From Poa pratensis (taxonomy: Eukaryota; Streptophyta; Magnoliopsida; Poales; Poaceae): 64,000 nucleotides of DNA. The position numbers and the translations under genes were made by a program. Positions 55,372 to 64,000 of the stretch are shown here, in pieces. The notes under the pieces are model-generated. The model saw nothing but the letters and a program-made list of their open reading frames with translations. It did not search any database and was not told the origin of the DNA. Each line of letters opens with the position of its first letter. Within the stretch, counting starts at the first letter, position 1. Location of the stretch: positions 17,921,144 to 17,985,143 of the forward strand of contig CAMZMU010000080.1 in NCBI GenBank assembly GCA_947311845.1. Direction: 5' to 3'.

Positions 55372-56936
55372 TGATACGTACAAAACGTATCTACTTTTCC
55401 AAACACTTTTGTTGTTGTTTTCTCTCTAATATGCAGGATTTGAATGGAACTAATGCGGACTAACGCCGTTTTCAGCAGAATTGCCTTGGTGTCTTATTTT
55501 TGTGCAGAAATCAAAGTTCTCGGAAAAATCTGGAAAAATCCAGAAATTCTTATTTGGCAGAAGACCCACGGAGCCAGAAGGGTAGCTATAGGAGGGGCCC
55601 ACAGCTCCCAGACGGCACCCAGCAGCGGTCTAGCTAGACCGCGCCTGGGGCCCACCTGGCCACTCCGTGGCTGGGTCGGCGACACCCTTCAGCCTATATT
55701 TTGCCCCCGACCTAAAATGCGAGGACCCCCGATCATATTTTCCAGAAGAGTTCCCCGAGCGCCGCCGCCTCCGCGAAACCTATTTTGGGGAGCAGAAGTT
55801 CTTGTTCTGGCACCCTGCCAGGACGGGGATTGGAGGGGAGATTATCGCCATCATCATCACCGCCACCTCTCCATCGACCATCCAAATTTCCCCCATCCAT
55901 GTGTGAGTAATTCCTCGCTGTAGGCTGAGGGGGGGTGTTAGGGATTGGATGAGATTGTTCATGTAATAATTGTCAGATTGTTAGGGCATGGTGCCTAGTA
56001 TCTTATATGTGTGTTTGCTATCATTGTTGCAACTTGGTGTGCTTAATGCTTGACACTTAGGACCCGAGTGCCATGTTTTCAGATCTGAACATGTTATGTC
56101 TCCATGAGTATAATTATTGTTTTGGATCATATCTACAAGTTGTTTGCAACTGTTATTGTCCGGAACCCGAGGCCCCATAGTGACAACATTTGGGATAACC
56201 GGAGGGGATGGATGTGACTTGAGGGTTTCATGTATTCACGGAGTGTTAATACTTTGCTCCGGTGCTCTATTAAAAGAAGTCCTTAATTCAGTGGCGGACC
56301 TAGAATTTTAGTAACCGGTATGCCGCACCAAAATTTTGGTGTGTCTATTGATAATGGTATTGACGTATAGAAGAAATTACGATTATAAATGTGAAAAAAT
56401 AATTAAATAAAAAGAGATTTTGCACTATAATAAAAATGTTAAATTGTTGGGCAGTTGCACCATTGACGGCGTTCTAATGTTGAACTAAATTCTCGCTGTT
56501 GCGTGCAACCCTAAATTTCCAAAGTATTCAGCTGCAAGATAATCAATCCAGCGACATTATACTACACTAAAACGCAGTGTAGGGTCACTCAAACTGAAAT
56601 ACATGAGTCATGTAGTGACCATCGCTAATCAAGGCAAATCCATTACCAAACTATCTACGGGCATGCATGGCCATAGCTAGCCTGTAGGCTACACGCGTGA
56701 CTAGCGGCCAGCCAACGCAGTAATTAACGGATGGTCAAGTAACTACCTAAGCTAATCAACCCATGCCCCATGGCCACAGGCTGCATGTATTAGTTCAGCT
56801 TGATTAATCAGCCAGTTGATTAAAACGAGTATACACTTGCATGGCTGGGCCGCAGGGTATGCCATAGCATATACGGCATACCCTGTAGGTCCGCCACTGC
56901 CTTAATTACCATTTAGGTTCCTTGAACGGTCCCGCC
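55372..56936 (+). repeat. 3' LTR of element H, split by a MITE and 3' truncated
   Basis: LTR text 55372-56288 and 56908-56936. It matches 11312-11986 and 24533-24685 in order and carries the part missing from the 5' copy (GTTTCATGTATTCACGGAGT). It stops at 56936, where another LTR fragment begins, so about the last third is lost. Confidence 0.82.
56289..56899. mobile_element. hAT-type MITE with 14-bp terminal inverted repeats
   Basis: 611 bp, with CAGTGGCGGACCTA at the left end and its exact complement TAGGTCCGCCACTG at the right end, flanked by the 8-bp duplication CCTTAATT (56281-56288, 56900-56907). No transposase frame. An 8-bp duplication and CAG..CTG ends are typical of hAT elements. 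Confidence 0.92.
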
Positions 56937-57185
56937 TGAAAGTGCATGAGCCCTCATGTGTGGTTATGGTAATTAATGACAATCTCTATGGACTAATGGT
57001 GGCATTGAGCTATCCTTGTAGGGCTTGTCCATTGGCAATGCTTGAACACCATGTGTTGGTATCTAGATTGAAAGAAGAAAATAAAGTGATGACCAAAGCA
57101 ATATCCAAGTCATCATATATATTAAGAGAAGAAGTTGAAGTGCAAGTTCAAGAGAAGCATCTCGAAGAAATCCTATGCTTGAAGC
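56937..57185 (+). mobile_element. First 249 bp of a Copia LTR, forward
   Basis: Starts TGAAAGTGCATGAGCCCTCA and ends CTTGAAGC. The stretch 56993-57185 is an inverted match of 59073-59255. Confidence 0.75.
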
Positions 57186-59255
57186 TGAAAGGACAAGGAT
57201 GTCGCCTAGAGGGGGGGGGTGAATAGGCGATTTAAAACTTTTCCGGTTTAGGCTTGATAATTGCGGAATAAAACTAGGTGTTTAAATTAACAAGCCAACT
57301 ACCTAAATATACTAGGCTCACCAATATGCACCAACAACTTATGCTAAGCAAGACAAGCAACAAGGTGATAGCAAGATGTAAAACTTCAAGCACGAAGGCT
57401 ATCACAATGTAAAGTGCATAAGTAAAGAGCTCGGATATAGAAATAACCGAGGCACGCAGAGACGATGATGTATTCCCGAGTTCCTCCTTTTTAGGGGAGT
57501 ACGTCTCATCGGAGGGGTGCGAGTTTCAAACTCAAGACGCCACAAATGGCCTCACCCTATTCTCCGATGAACCTTGCCAAAAGCTCGGTTCACCTTCCAC
57601 TATTGATTTCCCTTTTGGGCGGAAATCGAGTCCCTTACAACAATCTTGAGGCACAACCCACAAAAGGATTGGGAGCTCCCAATTGGCCACAAAAGGCCTC
57701 AACCTCCACAAAAGGCGTCTAGGGTCCAAAGACCCAAGAGTAACAAGCTCACAAACTTTCACTTCCACGAATCCTCGTGGAGAGCACAAAACGATGCACA
57801 AAAGCAATGGCAAGAACACAAGAAGTGCTCAAGTCCTTCACTCTCAAATCCCACCAAAAGCAACTAATGCTTATGAGGGGAGAAGAGAGGAAGAACAAAG
57901 AAGAGAACCACACAAGAACTCCAAGATCTAGATCCACTAGGTTCCCCTCACTTAGAGGAGAGATGGATTGGTGGAAATATAAATCTAGATCTCCTCTCTC
58001 AAATCCCTCAAAGATATGCAAGAATCATGGGAGGAATTGGAAGAGGGGCAAGCTTTCCAAGGTCAACAATGGAGGTGAGAGAGGGGAAATTTCGTGCTTG
58101 GAAGAGCTGACCCTTTGGGGAAGAAGGGGGGCCTTTTTATAGGTCCCCAGAAAAAGAGCCGTTGTAGGAAACTTACACCGGAGACTCCGGTCCAGGAGGG
58201 CCGGAGACTCCGGCCTGGGCGGAGATTCCGGACCCCGAGGGGCAGAGAATCCGGCCCTAACCGGAGACTCCGGGGTCACTCCGGACCAACTCCGGACCGA
58301 AGGCAAAGAGCACCGACTTGTGGAGCTCTTCGCTCCAAAACCTGATGGGCCGGAGACTCCGGCCCCTAAGCACCCCTGAGGCCGGAGACTCCGGTTGAGG
58401 CACACCGGAAACTCCGGCCCTGGCACACCGGACACTCCGGCCAGGAAAAACAGCAGCAAAACTGTAAAACCTGAAATGCAATAACTTTCTCGTTCGAACT
58501 CCAAATCAGGTGAAACCAATTTTGTTGGAAATATTAAGAACCATAAATAGAGTTAAGTTGACACACATGGGGAGGTGTGAAACTTTCCTCACGGATAAAC
58601 CGATAATATTTCCAACACGAAAACGCAACAAGTTTTCCCAACAAAAACCATTTTCGAAGAACTTGGGGTTGTCATGAAAATCACGACAAGCACCAAAACC
58701 CAACTAGGAGAAAAAACAAATAAGAACCAAGAAAGATGATGATGCTAAGAATGCAAAGGTCTGAGCTCTTCACAAAGATGCGATCAAGTTACTCACTTGA
58801 GAGCCCCTCTTGATAGTACGACGTCTATCCTATAACCCGGTCTCCCACCAACAACATGAGACCGGTAAAATAGAAACCCTATCAAGATCATACCTTTGCC
58901 TTGCGCATTCCACTTGAGCTAGATGATGACGATCTTGATCTCTTCAAGTGGACCACCTTTCTTGATTGCGTTTTGCTTGGTGAAGACTCACATATCGCTC
59001 CCCCATACACCAATATGGGAGAGCCTCTATAAGGCACATCTTCACTTGACCAATATCTCCAAATTGGTGACAAGCTTCAAGCATAGGATTTCTTCGAGAT
59101 GCTTCTCTTGAACTTGTACTTCAACTTCTTCTGTTAATATATACGATGATTTGGATATTGCTTTGGTTATCACTTTATCTTCTTCTTTCAAACTTGATAC
59201 CAACACATGGTGTTCAAGCATTGCCAATGGACAAGCCCTACAAGGATAGCTCAAT
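57186..59255 (-). mobile_element. Nearly complete Sirevirus-type Copia LTR, inverted
   Basis: On the plus strand it begins TGAAAGGACAAGG..CCTAGAGGGG, which is the reverse of a Copia LTR end. The part 57460-57700 matches 13860-14080 in reverse (for example CCTTTTTAGGGGAGTACGTC). The 5' end of the LTR, on the right, is cut at 59255. It has a palindrome array of a different motif from the main Copia element. No interior sequence adjoins it. Confidence 0.8.
58178..58440. promoter_or_regulatory. Palindrome array CCGGAGACTCCGG
   Basis: About eight copies of CCGGAGACTCCGG or one-base variants lie in 260 bp, in the same part of the LTR where the other Copia element has GCGGTAGTACCGC. The odd-length inverted-repeat form and CG content are the same, but the sequence is different. 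Confidence 0.75.
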
Positions 59256-62200
59256 TGTAGTGACCCAGCACACCACTGCATGTTGTAGTGTACAAGTCGA
59301 TGACATAATACTCACGGAAGGACCATTCCGTAAATATTACATCCTTCAGAGTAGTACAACAGAAACATAGTCGGTCCAAGGTAACACTATAGGATTACAA
59401 CACTATTCAATACAAAATCTCGAGAACCTCCTTTACATACAGAAGTAGGTCTCATGCAAAAGAAATTTCCAAAAGACTCAAGTCGAAGCACTAAGCTGGA
59501 TACCAGCTCTAATTCTAACTCCTAATCCACTTTTGCTGTTGTCACAGCCCTAATCTATCCATCTGGAATATTTTGCCTGGAGTTGAGCTCCTCCTTCCAA
59601 ATAATCATTGTCTTTTCCATAGACATTATTGGCGTCGCGTCCAGCATTGCACTGTTGTCGCCACTCCTCCTTTGGCAAAGTAGAGGTTAACTTCTTCAGG
59701 CTCCACCAGGTTGATTTGACTCCTTGTTGAAGACCTTCTTGACGTCGTCATGGATTCCTGTCAACTCCTTTGATGTCTCCAAAAATCTAAGCAGGGGGTC
59801 AACGGAGGAAAGGGTGAGCAACACGAGCGTTACTCAGCAAGTTCATATAATAGGAATAAGGTGTTTTATGCACTAGCTACCATCCATACCAAAAGGTCAT
59901 GGATGAACATGCATATCTTTGTAAAACATTTTTAGGAAAAGATTCATTTTATCTTCAGAAAACTATGCCCGTCATCCATTCACAGGTGCTAGGGCCTTGA
60001 GGAGCCTCCTTTCCTGCAGCGTTCGTCGTTCCTTCCTGGAACGTGGAGTAACATGTCACATTTTTACACTCTGCAGAGGTGCGTTACTTTACCCATGAGA
60101 GATCAACGCCTTGTTGCACAACCGGGCGAGTCTTTCCCGTCCACACTTCCTTTGGTGTGGGGCCCAGTCGTTGATCCAAGCCATTCGCCGTGCTTCTCCA
60201 ACAACCCCGCATGCCCACCCAATTCATGCATAGCAGAATCACCCCTGGCTCTACCCCTTACGGTAGATACCTAGGCATCCCCTTGCAGACCATCATAGAC
60301 ACCAGAGTCCGTGGGCATTAAGGGGTCCCACCCATGTGCATGTAGTCGCACTAGATCTACAGCGTACGGCTCTGGCTGCCCGTTGACATGCGAAAGGGAA
60401 AAGATCACAGATGACTTTCCCGTCCCATTCCAAGTCTCATGGTTAACGCTTCATTTTCGGCGCAAGAACGCTGACGGCATTGGTTCTTAAGTCCTAGGTA
60501 ATACTTTCCCGTGCAAATGGAACCTCCACCAACCACATCATTCCATGGTTCCATCTGCCAGCCAACAATATATATATAGCAATTCACATCATTCGAAGAT
60601 AGGTTTTTCTTTTTCATGCAATGATAAACCATAGTATTTTTCATTTACTTTGATAAACATAATCAAGTAGGACATGAGCAAGAGTGAACTTGCCTTTTTG
60701 ACTGCAAGATTATGCAGCCAAGGTCTTCGATACAATAAAGACTCCAAAATCTGGAAAGAGCATCATTGGTCCGGTAAGGACTAATGTTTGAAGAAGCAAT
60801 ATGCTATTATGCATAAGTATGAGATGCATCGTCCTAAACCCCGTGACTAACTCTCGATGGTTGAGGGTTGTTTGAGTTTGGTGATTATTTTTAGATTTGT
60901 TTTATCTTCAAGTTTACTTCACAAGAACGATGAATTTTTATCTTTAACTATAAATACCATATTAAGCATAAGGATAAAATAAAACAACATCATAATACTA
61001 AATGGTTATTTTAGGGTTTACTATCATCTTTATGTTTATACAGATCAGGTGTCAACTTGAATTAATTAAACAAATGGTGTAGTATTATTATTCAAGAAGG
61101 CAAAAAGAATAACTTTTGAAGAAATAAATAATGTATACATTTGTTGATATCATAGGGTAGTTATTTTAGTTAAGTAATGGTATAGTATCAAATATAAGGA
61201 GTAGTTACTTATGTATTTAACTTTTCTTTATGCAAAAGATAATATGATTTGAATTTTAACACTTAGAAGAAACACCACAAGTAATCTCATATTATGAAGT
61301 AGTTATTAATTTGGATTAATGATTTAAATAATTATATCACAAAATTAATTCAATTATTAAAGGTATTAATAATAGTGATCAATTTTATTAAATAGAGAAT
61401 TCATTTTTTGTGAATTAAGAACTATATGGAATATTATGAAGTAATATTATGATTACTTTAGATATAGTCATTTTTGTATTATTAAATGACTCATGAATAA
61501 TTATTTTCCTTATGGAAAATATTATTTTAATGAACCATTTGAAGAATATTTTTGAAGCATGTTCATAAATGGAATTCTAAAAATAGTCATAATGTTATAA
61601 TTGAAACATATTTTCATATTTGAAGTTAACATGTGAAACAATTTACATGAAATTAAAATGTATCAAATTAGCATTTTAAATTAATTCCATATTTCAAATA
61701 ATAAAAATTGTTGTTTCAATTTTAGAATGATTCAAATTTAATCAAACAACATTTTATTTAACAAACAGATAAATTTCATTTTTCTGATCATTTTGGTATA
61801 TTTTTGTATTATTCTGATTTAAAATGATTTAGTTATGAATTTCCAAAGTTTAAATTCAATTATAAACAATTTCTGGAATTTATTAAAATGAGTTGGTCCC
61901 ACTTGTCATAATTTTAATAAATACCAACCTATTTTACTAAATTATTAAACATCTGACATGTGGGTCCACATGTCATAAATTTATTTATTTATTTATTTTT
62001 TTAAAGAAAATCAGGAAAATTCTGATTGGTCTGCTGACGTCACGCTGACGTCAGCAGAAGAACTTCCTCTGCTGAGCACGGATTCGATGAATCCGCTGCG
62101 ATTCTGGCTTTGTTTTCTTGTTTGCTCGATGGCAGGGATAGAGGAGATCGACGCGAACCTATTGGTGGCGGCGCCGCTCCAAAATGGTCACCGGAGCAAG

Positions 62201-64000
62201 CACGGCGGCGAGCTCCCGCGGCGGCCGGAGACGGTGTACGGCGAACTTCCCACCCAACGGAAATTGGACAAATCAAAGTACATGAGGAGGAGCGTATGCT
62301 CACCACGAGCACGGGGAACTGCTCGGCGAAGAACGACGTGGACGGACGGCGACGCATCCGTGGTCGACAGCCGGCGGCCGGAGTTGAAGAAGACTGCGAA
62401 TTTCTTCCGCTCCCGAGCTTCCCAGCACGCGCGAGTAGATGAGGAGGACGAGGCAGCCACGGCGGAGCTTCCTGGCTACTTGGAACACCTCGGCGAGGTC
62501 GGAATCGACGGCAATCGGCGGCGGCCCGACGAACTAGGGTTTCGACCCGACAGAAATAGAGAGCACGGGAGAGAGAGATATGAGTACGGGGAGGAAGAGA
62601 ACGATGCGGACGTCTCCGTGGTCTTATCCTCGCGAGCTAGCAGGCAGGGAGGAGGTGGCACGGCGGCGTCGTCCTCTGCCTTCTGGCGGGAGGAAGAAGA
62701 AGAAAGAAAAGAAAAGGCCATTTTCTGAAAAACCCCCTGGACTTTCATGGAATTGCAGAATCAGTGCAAACAGGCCCCTGGCTCCTGTTTTAAATGATTT
62801 GAGGACTTGTTTGTGATGATTTTAATTACAGAAAAGCCCCTGGTTGTGTAGGGTTACATTATATTTATGATTTCAACTTATAACTTTTAATATTTGATGT
62901 ATTTTGAATTCATTCCATATTTGGAATGAATTTGTGTATATTTAAATTTATTTCCTTTTACAAAATGTGTAGAATTTCAAAAACAAGTTTCTTTTAAACT
63001 TGGATTATAAATATTTTGTGTGTTTTAAATTCATTAACCACTTAAAGTAAATTTGAACATATTTGGAATTATCTCTTTTTAATAAAATTTATAGTTTATA
63101 ACCTCTTTTCTTATTGTGTACTTATATAACAATTGATTTATTTTGTTATGCTTTTTATTTGTGGTTTTATATTATTTTCAAATACTAAGGATAGTTTCTT
63201 CCTTGTCTTCAGCTCCAGATAAATATTCAAACTTGTTCTGAGTGCCTTATTGATTTCTGGACAACATCAAATTGTGGTCCAGCAATACAACATGATTTGC
63301 TTACTGTGGTGACTACAAAGAGTATACACAGTATTTCAATTCAAATTCATGCCAAGCACAAAATATGGCCCTAGTGGCTTTGGCTTGTGATACCTGACAA
63401 TTAAATCATGTGAAAACATGATCAAATGTCTGTGGATGCACAAGAGAAGATATCCTGCCTGAAGTCAGGTCTTATGGTAGGATAAATGGGTAAAATGATG
63501 AGAACAGAATCTTGCTTAATTCCATAGCTCATTCTGATGATCAAAAGGATGATATACTCCTTTGAATAAAATAGATGATCTTGTTTCTGTGGAAGCAAGT
63601 TGCTAAAACAATTGCTGACTAAGTAGTCCATGTGGTTCCATTTACCACATGTCCAGATTTATCTCCTCTTGAGAATGAATCTTGAATAAGCCAAATGGTC
63701 TTGGTCATGATGAACTTGTGAACCCCTCTCTTATGAGACATGTCCACACTCACATGAATTTGAGAGTTAACTCATGTGATGATTACATATGGATGATGAT
63801 CATATGGTTTTATGCTTTGGCTTTACTTTCTCCCTGATAATCATACTCTTGGAGAAATACCATGTATTATCTGTCCTTTTGTTTATTTGTATATGACACT
63901 CAATTGTTTGAGCATACAAAAGTGATTTGTTAACAAGGTTGCAAAGCTTGTCACCCAACTACTTCTATATAACACAAACATTGGAATATCACACTATTTC
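59256..64000. mobile_element. Edge of a further LTR-type element, unfinished at window end
   Basis: The inverted LTR breaks at TCAAT (59251-59255) and is followed by TGTAGTGACCCAGCAC, a common start or reversed end of Triticeae Gypsy LTRs. The stretch to 60800 is of mixed composition; 60840-62030 and 62820-63400 are very AT-rich; no pol domain is seen. The second end is outside the window, so identity and orientation are uncertain; minus orientation is favoured by the layout around 62031. Confidence 0.45.
62031..62057. promoter_or_regulatory. Perfect inverted repeat with two TGACGTCA sites
   Basis: Arms CTGCTGACGTCA and TGACGTCAGCAG are separated by CGC. TGACGTCA is a classical bZIP (CRE/C-box-like) binding site. 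It lies at the edge of the GC-rich island at 62040-62750, as expected for a promoter of the surrounding element. Confidence 0.6.

Larger units (their letters stand above)
11312..56936 (+). mobile_element. Element H: host LTR retrotransposon, interrupted by three insertions
   Basis: H begins with an LTR starting TGATACGTCC at 11312 and ends in a second LTR starting TGATACGTAC at 55372. Its own sequence is 11312-11986, 24533-27099, 55027-56288 and 56908-56936. The rest is a Copia element (11987-24527), a Gypsy element (27100-55021) and a MITE (56289-56899), each with its own target duplication. H's interior is only about 2.8 kb and shows one ORF (24683-25478) and no reverse transcriptase or integrase. 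It is therefore probably a non-autonomous element, or one that lost its pol region. Both LTRs are cut short at their 3' ends. H is the oldest layer of this nest. Confidence 0.75.

Noticed and set aside
62087..62728. 213-codon plus-strand open frame in the GC island
   Set aside because: Composition-driven: the island is GC-rich and open in several frames on both strands, and the product is low-complexity Arg/Glu with no domain. It more likely belongs to a retroelement leader.

Overview
This window is nuclear DNA of a grass, most likely of the tribe Triticeae (wheat, Aegilops, barley and relatives). The reasons are a complete Au-type SINE, Russian-doll nesting of large LTR retrotransposons of Triticeae style, GRF zinc-finger and plant-mobile-domain-like genes, and plant-type introns. 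All calls come from reading the sequence; no database was searched. No rRNA gene, tRNA gene or CRISPR array was seen.

Layout. (1) 1-10183 is a gene island. It opens inside a multi-exon gene (1-1705) built from at least six repeats of a cysteine motif C-P-N-A-x-N-P-F-H-x-C-x-x-x-C. Two small tandem relatives follow at 5873-6234 (decayed) and 6342-6749 (intact, two motifs). Then come a GRF-type zinc-finger gene with a C-terminal membrane segment (7049-7496) and a decayed plant-mobile-domain-like gene (7938-9071). An Au SINE with an 18-bp target duplication lies at 4217-4505. A diverged segment near 3595-3985 recurs at 9950-10183.

(2) 10184-59255 is a nested retrotransposon block resolved by target-site duplications (TSDs). 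The host is element H (11312-56936), an LTR retrotransposon with one recognisable ORF and no pol. A Sirevirus-like Copia element (11987-24527, TSD CTTAA) sits in its 5' LTR. A Tat-like Gypsy element A (27100-55021, TSD TTTAG) sits in its interior, and a hAT-type MITE (56289-56899, TSD CCTTAATT) in its 3' LTR. Element A carries a rearranged, oppositely oriented relative B (32012-43920, TSD ACTTA) in its reverse transcriptase and a solo LTR C (53010-54364, TSD ATATC) in its 3' LTR. An inverted LTR pair (56937-59255) follows.

(3) 59256-64000 is the edge of another, unfinished element: AT-rich, with a GC-rich island at 62040-62750.

Functional themes. Both Gypsy elements carry a multi-exon gene on the strand opposite to gag-pol, each with a TATA-like box of its own and about 210-bp tandem repeats where the two transcription units converge. 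The Copia element carries an additional ORF downstream of pol with a sense-strand intron, preceded by a second cluster of the palindromic motif that fills its LTR. The host-gene novelty is the cysteine-repeat family, whose repeats sit on symmetric phase 1-1 exons. Most retroelement frames are broken, and several breaks are single-base, so assembly indels should be excluded.
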